64,000 nt of DNA, from the NCBI GenBank assembly GCA_964586675.1, contig CAZPHQ010000006.1, forward strand, positions 45,026 through 109,025, given 5' to 3'. The notes below the pieces were generated by a model that worked only from the letters and a program-made list of their open reading frames with translations, made no database searches and was not told the origin of the DNA. Below, one piece after another: positions 9,244 to 17,815 of this stretch (within the stretch, counting starts at the first letter, position 1; each line of letters begins with the position of its first letter). Made by a program: the position numbers and the translations under genes. The DNA comes from JADLGH01 sp964586675 (GTDB taxonomy: Bacteria > Desulfobacterota_D > UBA1144 > Nemesobacterales > UBA2774).

Positions 9244-11565
9244 ATGACCGTTATCGGGGGATGGATAGGGGAGCAGGCCGTCATGGAAGACACGTCGGTA
9301 TATCCGGTTTCAAACCAGATTGCTTTTATCGGTAATTATCTGCCCAGGCAGTGCGGTATCGCGACTTTCACCACCGACCTCTGCGAGGCCATAACATCCG
9401 AGTATACCGAGGCTGCGTGTATCGCCGTTCCTGTGAACGACGTTCCGGGCGGCTACCAGTACCCCGAGTGCGTGCGGTTCGAGCTCACGGAGAGGGATAT
9501 CGAATCCTACCGCCGGGCCGCTGATTATCTCAACATAAATAATGTAGACGTCGTAAGCCTCCAGTTCGAGTACGGTATCTTCGGCGGGCAGGCGGGCAGC
9601 CACATACTCGCGCTGCTGCGCGAGCTGCACATGCCAGTTGTCACGACCCTTCACACGATTCTCAGAAACCCGGAGCCGGACCAGAGAGATGTGCTGGAGG
9701 AAGTCGCCGCGTTATCGGACAGGCTTGTCGTGATGAGCGAGCGCGGGGCCGAGTTCCTCAGCGAAATCTACGGCGTCCCCGCTGAGAAGATAGACGTCAT
9801 CCCGCACGGGATACCGGACCTCCCGTTCGTCGACCCGAGCTACCACAAGGATGTTTTCGGCGTCGAGGGGAAGATTGTCCTCCTTACATTCGGGCTTCTT
9901 TCGGCGAACAAGGGCGTAGAGACCGTCGTGGCCGCGCTGCCCGAGGTCGTAAAGCGCTACCCGGACGTCGTATACATAATCCTCGGCGCCACGCACCCCC
10001 ATGTTCTTAACCGCGAAGGGGAAGCCTACCGCCTCTCTCTCCAGAGACTCGCATGCGAAAAGGGAGTTAAGGATCATGTGATATTCCACAACCGTTTCGT
10101 GAGCAGCGAGGAGCTGATGGAGTTTATTGGCGCGGCCGACATTTACATAACGCCATATCTCGGCGAGGCGCAGATAGTTTCCGGCACGCTCGCATATACT
10201 CTCGGGGCCGGAAAGTCCATCGTCTCGACGCCCTACTGGTACGCGCGGGAGATGCTGGCCGAAGGGCGCGGCGTCCTCGTGCCGTTCGCGGACCCGGGAG
10301 CGCTGGCGAAGGAGCTGATAAATCTCATCGAAAACGAATCCGATCGCCACGCGATGAGGAAGCGGGCCTATCTCTTCGGGCGGGAGATGACGTGGCCGAG
10401 GGTTGCCGCGCTGTACATGGAAAGCTTCAAGCGGGCACGTACGGAGCGGCGGAGCTTCGTTTCGCGGGGCTTCAGCCTGGCGCCCTACGAGACGGCGCGG
10501 GGCGAGCTGCCGCTTTTAAAGCTCGACCATCTCCGGCGCATGACGGACGATACAGGCATCTTCCAGCACGCGCTCATGACGGTGCCGAATTACGAGGAGG
10601 GATATACGACCGACGACAACGCGAGGGCCCTTATAATCGCTGCGCTACTCGACGAGCTCGGCGTCGCCGGCGCACGTGAGCTCGAAAGCCGGTACATGGC
10701 GTTCGTCGCGTACGCGTTCAGCCCGGCGACCGGACGCTTCAGAAATTTCCTCGACTACAACAGGCGCTGGCTCGAGGTCATAGGCTCGGAGGACTGCCAG
10801 GGGCGGGCGCTCCTGGCGCTGTCTGTCGTGCTCGGGAGGTCGGGGATAGAGCCGATGCGGAGCCTCGCCGGGCTCATGTTCGACCGCGCGCTGCCTTCCA
10901 TACTCGAAACGACGAGCCCGCGCGCGTGGGCGTTCACGCTCATAGGCATTCACGAATACCTGAGGCGCTATTCCGGCGACAGAAGGGCGGCGCAGGTCAG
11001 GGACGAGCTGGCCGGGAGGCTGCTGACGCTTTACAGGAACGTTCGCTCGGAGGGCTGGCTCTGGTTCGAGGAATCGCTTACTTACTGCAATGCCGTTCTG
11101 CCCCAGGCCTTGATAATGTGCGGACAGTGGATACCGGACAGCGAGATGACGGAGGCGGGCCTCGAATCCCTCGGCTGGCTGGCGGAGATTCAGCGTGCCT
11201 CCCCGGGAGGGCATTTCGTGCCGATAGGGTCGAACGGTTTTTATGTGAGGGGTTCCGAGAGGGCGCGGTTCGACCAGCAGCCTGTCGAAGCCCAGGCAAT
11301 GGTGTCGGCGTGCCTCGAAGCCTACAGGGGCACCGGGGAGCAGAGGTGGTATGAAGAAGCCCGGCGCGCCTTCGAATGGTTTTCAGGTGGGAACGATCTC
11401 AATCTTTCAGTTTACGACCCGTCGACTGGCGGCTGCCGTGACGGGCTTCATTCCGACCGTCTAAACGAGAATCAGGGAGCGGAATCTACTCTTGCGTTTC
11501 TCCAGGCCCTACTTGAGCTGCGAATGGCTGAAACTACTATTCTATCAAGGAAGGCGAGATCATGA
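9244..11565 (+). CDS. GT4 glycosyltransferase fused to an (alpha/alpha)6-like domain
   Basis: 773 residues. The first ~400 form a GT-B glycosyltransferase of family 4: an N-terminal GNYLPRQCGIATFTTDL start, then LLTFGLLSANKGVETVVAALPEV and a donor-site region YITPYLGEAQIVSGTLAYTLGAGK. The last ~370 residues are a helical domain with TTDDNARALIIAAL and WLWFEESLTYCNAVLPQALI segments, like the all-helical barrel domains of carbohydrate-active enzymes. Such fusions are common next to GH130 phosphorylases, and here the GH130 start codon overlaps the stop (ATGA). It may build or remodel a mannose-containing glucan, which is inference. Met14 (9283) is an alternative start. No clear ribosome site is seen for the first ATG. 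Confidence 0.82.
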   Translation: MTVIGGWIGEQAVMEDTSVYPVSNQIAFIGNYLPRQCGIATFTTDLCEAITSEYTEAACIAVPVNDVPGGYQYPECVRFELTERDIESYRRAADYLNINNVDVVSLQFEYGIFGGQAGSHILALLRELHMPVVTTLHTILRNPEPDQRDVLEEVAALSDRLVVMSERGAEFLSEIYGVPAEKIDVIPHGIPDLPFVDPSYHKDVFGVEGKIVLLTFGLLSANKGVETVVAALPEVVKRYPDVVYIILGATHPHVLNREGEAYRLSLQRLACEKGVKDHVIFHNRFVSSEELMEFIGAADIYITPYLGEAQIVSGTLAYTLGAGKSIVSTPYWYAREMLAEGRGVLVPFADPGALAKELINLIENESDRHAMRKRAYLFGREMTWPRVAALYMESFKRARTERRSFVSRGFSLAPYETARGELPLLKLDHLRRMTDDTGIFQHALMTVPNYEEGYTTDDNARALIIAALLDELGVAGARELESRYMAFVAYAFSPATGRFRNFLDYNRRWLEVIGSEDCQGRALLALSVVLGRSGIEPMRSLAGLMFDRALPSILETTSPRAWAFTLIGIHEYLRRYSGDRRAAQVRDELAGRLLTLYRNVRSEGWLWFEESLTYCNAVLPQALIMCGQWIPDSEMTEAGLESLGWLAEIQRASPGGHFVPIGSNGFYVRGSERARFDQQPVEAQAMVSACLEAYRGTGEQRWYEEARRAFEWFSGGNDLNLSVYDPSTGGCRDGLHSDRLNENQGAESTLAFLQALLELRMAETTILSRKARS

Positions 11566-12518
11566 AGAACGTAAAATACTCGGAGCTCTTTCACAGGCAC
11601 AAGAATAATCCCATACTGACGGCGGCCGACTGGCCGTACCCGGTGCACAGCGTCTTCAATCCCGCTGCCGTCACCATGCCGGACGGGACGACGCTCCTTT
11701 TATGCCGCGTCGAAGACAGGAGGGGGCATTCGCACTTCTGCGTCGCACGCTCGGAAAACGGAGTCGACAAGTGGCGGATCGACCCCAAGCCGACGCTCAT
11801 GCCCGATCCGAAAAACTACCCGGAAGAGCTTTGGGGAATAGAGGACCCGCGCATCACCTACATCGACGAGTTCAAAAAGTACGCCGTCGCCTATACCGCA
11901 TACACACGCGACGGGCCCGGCGTTGCGCTCGCGTTTACGGAGGATTTCTCCCGCTTCGACCGTGTGGGGGTGGTCATGTCGCCCGAGGATAAGGACGCCG
12001 CGCTCCTCCCGCACAGGATCGGCGGAAACTGGGCGCTCATACACCGGCCCATGACCGCCCCGCGCGCGCACATGTGGATATCCTATTCCCCCGACCTCCG
12101 GCACTGGGGGAGCCACAAGCTGATGCTGGTCGCCCGGCGCGGCGCATGGTGGGACGCGAATAAAATCGGCCTTTCGCCTCCCCCGATCGAGACGCCCGAG
12201 GGCTGGCTCGTAATTTATCACGGCGTCCGCATGACGGCGGGCGGCTGCCTTTACAGACTTGGACTCGCGCTCTTCGCCCTGGACACGCCGGAGCGCTGCA
12301 TCAGGCGGAGCAGGGAATGGTTCTTCGCCCCCGAGGAGCTCTACGAGCGGGCGGGGGACGTCGGCAACGTCGTCTTCCCCTGCGGCTATACGATCGCGCC
12401 GGACGGCGACGGAATAAATCTCTACTACGGCGCCGCGGACACCAGCATCGCCCTCGCCACGGGGAAGATAAGCGAGATGCTCGACTGGCTGGAAAGAGAG
12501 GGCGATGTAATCAGCTGA
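11562..12518 (+). CDS. GH130-family glycoside phosphorylase
   Basis: 318 residues, a five-bladed beta-propeller of family GH130, which phosphorolyses beta-mannosides to mannose-1-phosphate. The catalytic-acid motif appears as WGIEDPRIT, with Asp in EDPR. Phosphate-binding features include DKDAALLP and IHRPM, and the end has YYGAADTSIALATG, a standard GH130 close. The start overlaps the upstream GT4 fusion by four bases, so the two are translated together. The substrate could be a beta-1,2- or beta-1,4-mannoside. No signal peptide is present, so it acts in the cytoplasm. Confidence 0.88.
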   Translation: MKNVKYSELFHRHKNNPILTAADWPYPVHSVFNPAAVTMPDGTTLLLCRVEDRRGHSHFCVARSENGVDKWRIDPKPTLMPDPKNYPEELWGIEDPRITYIDEFKKYAVAYTAYTRDGPGVALAFTEDFSRFDRVGVVMSPEDKDAALLPHRIGGNWALIHRPMTAPRAHMWISYSPDLRHWGSHKLMLVARRGAWWDANKIGLSPPPIETPEGWLVIYHGVRMTAGGCLYRLGLALFALDTPERCIRRSREWFFAPEELYERAGDVGNVVFPCGYTIAPDGDGINLYYGAADTSIALATGKISEMLDWLEREGDVIS

Positions 12519-12649
12519 ATCCGCTCGCGTACCGGGTCCGAATTTATGACTCCTCTTTACGGAGGGGGGGTATGGCGCTCCACCGGGAATTATGAAATAA
12601 TAAAACCTGCTTTTTTCGCAGATTTCTCAGGCCAGGAGCGCGCCTCGCG

Positions 12650-13822
12650 TTGAGCTATTTCATAAAAAGGTTATGCCTTGCGGCTTTCGGCCTCCTCGTT
12701 ATGCTGCTGATAGCCGAGGGGATAACCAGGATCTTTCTTAACCCAGTCGATTATCTCTGGAGGAATCTGTCGTACCACCCGGTGCTGCGGTATAAAATAG
12801 AGCCCCATTCGGCCGGGCACGACGCCTGGGGCTACCGGAACAGGTACGTCCCCGAAAGGGCCGACATCGTAGCCATAGGGGATTCGCAGACATACGGGGA
12901 GAGCGCGCCGGCGAAATATTCGTGGCCGTCGATACTGGGCTCGCTGACAGGCAAAGAGACTTACAACATGGGCGTGGGAGGTTACGGGCCGGCAGAGTAT
13001 TTTTATCTCTTGGGGAATAAGGCCCTCGGGCTCAAGCCGGAGGCCGTGGTAGTGGGATTTTATCTCGGGAACGATCTTGCGGACACGTACACGGCAGTCT
13101 ACACGGTTGATCGCTGGCGTGACCTCCGGAGCCCGGAAGCAGCTCCGAGGCGGGACGATGATAAAGACGAGACGGCCCTGCTGAATCAGGCGCCGCTTTT
13201 AAACAGGCCCTCGGGGACGGGGCTCAGGAGATGGGTTTACGGCACGGCCAGCTGGTTTGCCGAGAACAGCGTCCTCTACAGGGTCGTAACCGCGTCTTAT
13301 CTCGGCGACAGGATGAGGCAGAAGAAGATGCTCGATTTTGGGATAGAGATCACGATGCTGGAGTCCCCGGAATACGGTATCAGCACCGGGTTCACGCCTC
13401 CGGGGCGGCTCAAGGCGCTCGATCTGGATAAGCCGGATATCAGGGAGGGGCTAAGGCTCGCCCTTGGTTTTTTCGACAGCATGAACAAGCTCGCCGAAAA
13501 AAACGGCGTGAGATTTTTAGTGGCGATACTGCCGACGAAGGAGAGCGTCTACGGGGAGTTCCTCGAAGGGAACCGGAGCCTTCAGTACTCGGACGAAATA
13601 GACCGCCTGCTCCCGAACGAGAGGCGTGTGAGCGCCGAAGCCGAATCGTATTTCAGGGAGCACGGCATACCGTATATAAACCTCCTCGGGCCGCTGCGCG
13701 CGGCCGCCCTGCACGAGCAGATATATCCCAATAACTACAGCGGCCACTTCAACGAGAACGGTAACCGTATAATCGCTGAGGCCATCAAGCAGTATCTAGA
13801 CGAAGCTCAGGCAGGGAAATAG
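12650..13822 (+). CDS. Membrane-anchored SGNH-hydrolase-like protein
   Basis: 390 residues, read from TTG 12650, which has CAGGAG 11 bases upstream. One N-terminal membrane helix (LCLAAFGLLVMLLIAEGI) anchors a periplasmic SGNH domain with block I GDSQTYGE, a GVGGYGP block II and block III GNDLAD. In the last block (YSGHFNENGNRII) the histidine is kept but the usual Asp two or three residues earlier is absent (Tyr-Ser-Gly-His), so catalysis may be altered. Related proteins add or remove acyl groups on exopolysaccharides. It follows the GT4/GH130 pair by 131 bases on the same strand. Confidence 0.75.
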   Translation: MSYFIKRLCLAAFGLLVMLLIAEGITRIFLNPVDYLWRNLSYHPVLRYKIEPHSAGHDAWGYRNRYVPERADIVAIGDSQTYGESAPAKYSWPSILGSLTGKETYNMGVGGYGPAEYFYLLGNKALGLKPEAVVVGFYLGNDLADTYTAVYTVDRWRDLRSPEAAPRRDDDKDETALLNQAPLLNRPSGTGLRRWVYGTASWFAENSVLYRVVTASYLGDRMRQKKMLDFGIEITMLESPEYGISTGFTPPGRLKALDLDKPDIREGLRLALGFFDSMNKLAEKNGVRFLVAILPTKESVYGEFLEGNRSLQYSDEIDRLLPNERRVSAEAESYFREHGIPYINLLGPLRAAALHEQIYPNNYSGHFNENGNRIIAEAIKQYLDEAQAGK

Positions 13823-13828
13823 ACAGGC

Positions 13829-13866
13829 AAAAAAAACGGGCGTCCAGTCTTTTAACCGGACGCCCG
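13829..13866 (-). terminator. Terminator of the CesA-like gene
   Basis: A perfect 9-bp stem (CGGGCGTCC / GGACGCCCG), followed on the minus strand by eight T, 35 bases after the stop of the gene at 13902. The same stem sequence recurs at 62084-62108. Confidence 0.85.
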
Positions 13867-13901
13867 CTCGATGTCTTCTGTGTTTATATACCGCTTCGGT
13901 T

Positions 13902-15818
13902 TTACTTCGTTATGTTCCTCTTTATCGGCTGATACTGCTGGCTCTGCCTTCTTGCGGGCAGCGGCTTCGGAGCGGGAACGACCACCTCTTCGGCGCGCGC
14001 CTTCCGGACTTCGTATTCGGCGAGCATCGCGAGCGCAGGGGCCGCGAGGTATTCGCTGCCCTTGAGCACTATGATGCTGGCGAGCATCACGTGGAAGCCG
14101 AGCCCCGGGAGGAATATGAACGCCGCGCTTCCGGCCAGGACTATGAAGAGGCCGACGAGCGCCTCCGTCTGCGCGGAGCTGAGGGCCCCGAGACCTAACG
14201 GAAGAGACTTGAACTTGTTCGTCCTCTGCCACGGTATCTCTTTCGTGAAGAGACAGGTTATGCTCGCGACTATGTACGTATGCGTGAGCGCGCTGTTGGC
14301 TATGAAAGCGCCGACCGTGTCCTTGAACGAGCACTTGAGATAGACGTGGTACACGAGCCATCTCAGGATGATCCCGCATACGAGGACGGCCAGGGACGAA
14401 ATCCAGAGCGCCTTCGGCACCGCGACTACCTCGTTCTGGATTATCATCGAAGCGAGGGCCGCCAGCCCGAACGGTATGAACAGCGCGCCGAGGCCGATGT
14501 TAAGATACCCGACTCCGTGGTTCATATGATGAACCTTCTGGAGCGTCGTCATGGCCGAAGACTTTGCCAGGGATTTCGGCAGGTAAAGCCTGAAATGGCG
14601 CTTTAGCTCCTGTACGGGGCCGTATGTCCACCTGTAGCGCTGCTTCTTGTAGCCGAGGAACGTTTCGGGGATGAGGCCGCGTCCAAACGTCTCGTTCGTG
14701 TAAACAGAAGAATATCCCGCCGCGTGTATGCGGATCGAGAGCTCGGAGTCTTCCGTCTGGCACCATTCCGCCCAGCCGCCGGCGTCTTCGAGGGCCTTCT
14801 TCCTGATGAGGCACATCGTGCCTACTGTGAGCCCCGCGTCGCGCTCGTTAAGGCTCGGCATAGTGGTTTCGAAGAAATATTTATATTCCCAGTAGCACAT
14901 TCTCTGGTAGAGGCTCGTGCCCCATTCCCTGTAGTCGTGCGGGGTCTGAACGAATCCCATTTTCGGGTCTTCGAAATATCCGACGAGCCTGTCGAGAAAA
15001 TCCGGCTCGACCTGGTAGTCGCTGTCGACGACGCCTATTATTTCGACCTCGGACGAGGTGTGCCTTAAGGCGAAGTTGAGCGCCCCGGCCTTCGCGCCCT
15101 TTATCGGATCGACGTGGAAGAACCTGAACTTTTCGCCGAGCTTCGCGCAGTGCGCCTCGACGGGCTTCCAGAGGTTAGGGTCTTTCGTGTTGTTGTCTAT
15201 GACCATTACTTCGAAATTCGGATAGTCGAGCCTCGCTATGCTGTCGAGGGTGGCTATGACGACGTCCGGCGGCTCGGAATAAGCGGGCACCTGGAGACAT
15301 ACCCTCGGGTGGCTCTTTAGGCCTCCCGGGGGGAGGGGGCTGTTGGGCCTGTCCCACTTTACCTTGCCTAGAACTTCCCACTGCTCGAACGCGGTTATTA
15401 TGCCGCCGAAGAGAGTGATGAAGAGGAGCGGGTAGCCGATGAACATGAGCACCCTGGTTATCGTGCTGACTTCTATGGACGAGATGAACCAGAAGCCCCA
15501 GACTATCCCGAAAAGGGAGAGAATGGAGTATGTGACCAGGAGCAGGCGCCCCGCGATCGTGAAATTGCTCAGCACCCTGTGCGCCGCGGCCATAAGAACC
15601 ATGCTGACTCCGGTGACGGCCAGTATTTCCGGGACCGGGTAGCCGATAAGCCATACCACGAGGGCCGAAACTACGTTTACGTTCAGGTATTCGAGAACGC
15701 TGAAGTAGTGTTTATCTTTTCCTATGAGGTTTTTAAATGTAATCAGCAGAGTCGAAACTACAAAAGAGACAGCTGCGTATATGTAACCGACAGTGATTAA
15801 CTCACCAAAATTGAACAT
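13902..15818 (-). CDS. CesA-like processive GT2 glycosyltransferase (membrane)
   Basis: 638 residues. Five or so N-terminal membrane helices (to about 145) lead to a GT2 domain with PAYSEPPDVVIATLDSI, the metal-binding DSD (265-267), the base TED (355-357) and the processive-synthase motif QRYRW (393-397). Further membrane helices follow, then a basic Lys/Arg/Gln-rich tail. This is the layout of cellulose, curdlan and mannan synthases that polymerise and export a beta-glycan. No PilZ domain is visible. A 17-base match to the sigma-54 promoter consensus lies upstream (16063-16079). A remnant of a second copy lies at 8986-9065. The product sugar cannot be read from the sequence. Confidence 0.87.
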   Translation of the reverse strand: MFNFGELITVGYIYAAVSFVVSTLLITFKNLIGKDKHYFSVLEYLNVNVVSALVVWLIGYPVPEILAVTGVSMVLMAAAHRVLSNFTIAGRLLLVTYSILSLFGIVWGFWFISSIEVSTITRVLMFIGYPLLFITLFGGIITAFEQWEVLGKVKWDRPNSPLPPGGLKSHPRVCLQVPAYSEPPDVVIATLDSIARLDYPNFEVMVIDNNTKDPNLWKPVEAHCAKLGEKFRFFHVDPIKGAKAGALNFALRHTSSEVEIIGVVDSDYQVEPDFLDRLVGYFEDPKMGFVQTPHDYREWGTSLYQRMCYWEYKYFFETTMPSLNERDAGLTVGTMCLIRKKALEDAGGWAEWCQTEDSELSIRIHAAGYSSVYTNETFGRGLIPETFLGYKKQRYRWTYGPVQELKRHFRLYLPKSLAKSSAMTTLQKVHHMNHGVGYLNIGLGALFIPFGLAALASMIIQNEVVAVPKALWISSLAVLVCGIILRWLVYHVYLKCSFKDTVGAFIANSALTHTYIVASITCLFTKEIPWQRTNKFKSLPLGLGALSSAQTEALVGLFIVLAGSAAFIFLPGLGFHVMLASIIVLKGSEYLAAPALAMLAEYEVRKARAEEVVVPAPKPLPARRQSQQYQPIKRNITK

Positions 15819-16062
15819 CTGAGCTCAAGCCTCCTGACTTCGCAGTCGTATTCGTGTTAAACGGTTGCACAATCCCTTTATTCGATTGTATGTGTCGTTT
15901 TTAATCGAAAAATCGGGGACCCATCACCCCGACGGTGTGAACGGTATAAAGGTGATCATAAGAGCGCGTACAGCCAGAGGGGGACGGCCGATATCGTCTG
16001 AAATCCGAAAATAGTAGTCTGGCTTCTCACGGCTCTAATTTGCATTTGCACAGATTATAGAT

Positions 16063-16079
16063 TGCAAGCTCTGTGCCAA
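16063..16079 (-). promoter_or_regulatory. Sigma-54 promoter of the CesA-like gene
   Basis: On the minus strand this reads TTGGCACAGAGCTTGCA. It fits the -24/-12 consensus (YTGGCACGRNNNTTGCW) at all but one defined position. Transcription would start near 16051, giving a leader of about 230 bases. Two sigma-54 activators are encoded in this window. Confidence 0.8.
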
Positions 16080-16133
16080 CCCCCAAATGGCGATTATATT
16101 TAATAATTGCAGCCGATTATGCTGCGGAGCGGC

Positions 16134-16190
16134 CTGTGCAAGTACACAACTGTGTACTATTACACTAAAACTCTGTGCGCATTTACACAA
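16134..16190. promoter_or_regulatory. Cluster of palindromes, likely enhancer sites
   Basis: Three overlapping or adjacent inverted repeats: TGTGCAAGTACACA (16135-16148), TACACAACTGTGTA (16143-16156) and TGTGCGCATTTACACA (16174-16189). They lie 55-110 bases upstream of the -24 element, the usual range for enhancer-binding proteins. The rest of 15819-16369 holds no gene. Confidence 0.6.
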
Positions 16191-16369
16191 TCGGGGCTTA
16201 AAAACCGGCGTAATCGCGGCCTATTCGCCTTAAATTAAAATATTTTTTCAGATTGAAACCCTTTTAAAGCCGGGGGCTGTTTATCGTCGGGGAGGGGCGG
16301 GCGGTCCGGTGTGGATGGGCGGAGCAGCCGGGATGTTCCAGGCTGCCCCGCGCTCAGGTTTATTCGTAT

Positions 16370-17623
16370 CTATTCGTCCCAGATGTCGAACCGTTTCAGT
16401 AGATAGGACTTATTCTGCTCGAACACCTTCGCCTGCTCCTGAACTACCTGCTCGGCCTCGTCGCTCGTCATGTTCATGACCTGCTGGCAGTAGCTCTTTA
16501 CGCGCCCGAAGTAAAGGGGCGTTATGATGTCGACGAGCCGCCTCTTGTTCCTCTGCCACTGCTGGTAGATGTAGGCGAAGTCGTAGAGTATCTTACTCCA
16601 GAGCTCGGTGTCGAACTCCATCTCCTTGTTCGAGATCCAGGCGTTGTAAATTTCGTCGAGCCTCTCGAGGTTGTTGTCGTTCAGAATCTCGTCGTACATG
16701 GGCCTGAACTGGCGATAGCCCTCGACGAATTCTTCGTGGAGGTCGTTCATGCTGACGGACACAGCTTCGAGCTTGGGCTCTTCGTCTATCTTGTTATTTA
16801 TCTGTATCGCCTGGAAGGGATTGTCCCTGTCCCAGTTGCGCTCGTATTTACCCATGAGGTAAAAAACGGTGCTCACGACCTGCCTGAACATCGGGCCGAG
16901 GTCGGAAGCGGGATCTTTCGCACCGTGGATCTTCGTGCCGAGATATGTCTGGACGACATTGAAGCCCTCGTTGATGGCGCATGTCGTCATCCAAATGTCG
17001 ATGCCGAACCGGGCGACGTCGGTGTCCCAGACGTCTTCCTTCATGAAAAAGGCCGCGAGCTCCGGGCAGAACCCGAAGTCGCCGCCGATGGGCTGCCTGA
17101 TGTCGACGCCGTAAAGGGCGCGCGTCATAGGGTAGACGATCTGGTTCGTTATGGTGCCGTCGAACTTGTGCCTTCTGTAAAAAGGGGCGACAAACCCGGC
17201 GGAGCCGTCGAGTATCGGCTCGACGATGAACTTCACCCACTCGGGCGTTATGCTCCTGAGGTCTGCGTCGAATACCGCTATCGCCTTCACCTTGAGCAAT
17301 ATCGCGAGCTCGAACACCGCCCTGAACGAGGTTCCCTTCCCGGGAAGGCCCCTGTAGATCGTGACCCTTCTGAGGACGCTCTCGGGAATCTTGGCCTGGT
17401 AGGCGTTCTCCCTCGTGTCGTCCAGCGATCCGCCGTCGCTTATGAATACCGCCGAGGTATGGTTCGGGAAGTGCTCCGCGAGCCCCCTGGCCACCTGCTC
17501 GACGACGAAGCCTATGGAGTCTTCGCAGTTGTAGCACGGTATCCCGACCAGTATATCCACGGACTTGATTTCATCCACCCACCAATTGACGTTCTTCCTG
17601 ATAGCGGACTCGTATTTTCTCAT
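16370..17623 (-). CDS. GT2/GT81-type glycosyltransferase, GpgS-like
   Basis: 417 residues, soluble. The GT-A domain has ILVGIPCYNCEDSI at the nucleotide end, ISDGGSLDDT, a GLPGKGTSFRA segment and the metal motif DAD (119-121, VFDADLRSI), then PIGGDFGF. This arrangement resembles glucosyl-3-phosphoglycerate synthase and mannosylglycerate synthase, which make glycerate-linked sugars used as compatible solutes or as primers for glucan synthesis. A ~150-residue helical C-terminus follows. It lies directly downstream of glgA on the same strand (192 bases), which supports a role in glucan metabolism. The exact donor is unknown. Confidence 0.75.
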   Translation of the reverse strand: MRKYESAIRKNVNWWVDEIKSVDILVGIPCYNCEDSIGFVVEQVARGLAEHFPNHTSAVFISDGGSLDDTRENAYQAKIPESVLRRVTIYRGLPGKGTSFRAVFELAILLKVKAIAVFDADLRSITPEWVKFIVEPILDGSAGFVAPFYRRHKFDGTITNQIVYPMTRALYGVDIRQPIGGDFGFCPELAAFFMKEDVWDTDVARFGIDIWMTTCAINEGFNVVQTYLGTKIHGAKDPASDLGPMFRQVVSTVFYLMGKYERNWDRDNPFQAIQINNKIDEEPKLEAVSVSMNDLHEEFVEGYRQFRPMYDEILNDNNLERLDEIYNAWISNKEMEFDTELWSKILYDFAYIYQQWQRNKRRLVDIITPLYFGRVKSYCQQVMNMTSDEAEQVVQEQAKVFEQNKSYLLKRFDIWDE

Positions 17624-17815
17624 CTCTTGATCAAACCTCGCTGTTTAATAACCATAAATAATATAGCATTCCGTCTCCAGTATAAAATTCCCGCGGCCCG
17701 CTCGCGCCGGCGTCCGCGAATCTGTCGGGTTTTATTCAGGGAGAGGGATTATCTCCGGGATCATTATTCATATTGCGCTTTAAAACCGGGCCTCCGGCGG
17801 CGATTGCGGGGTTCT

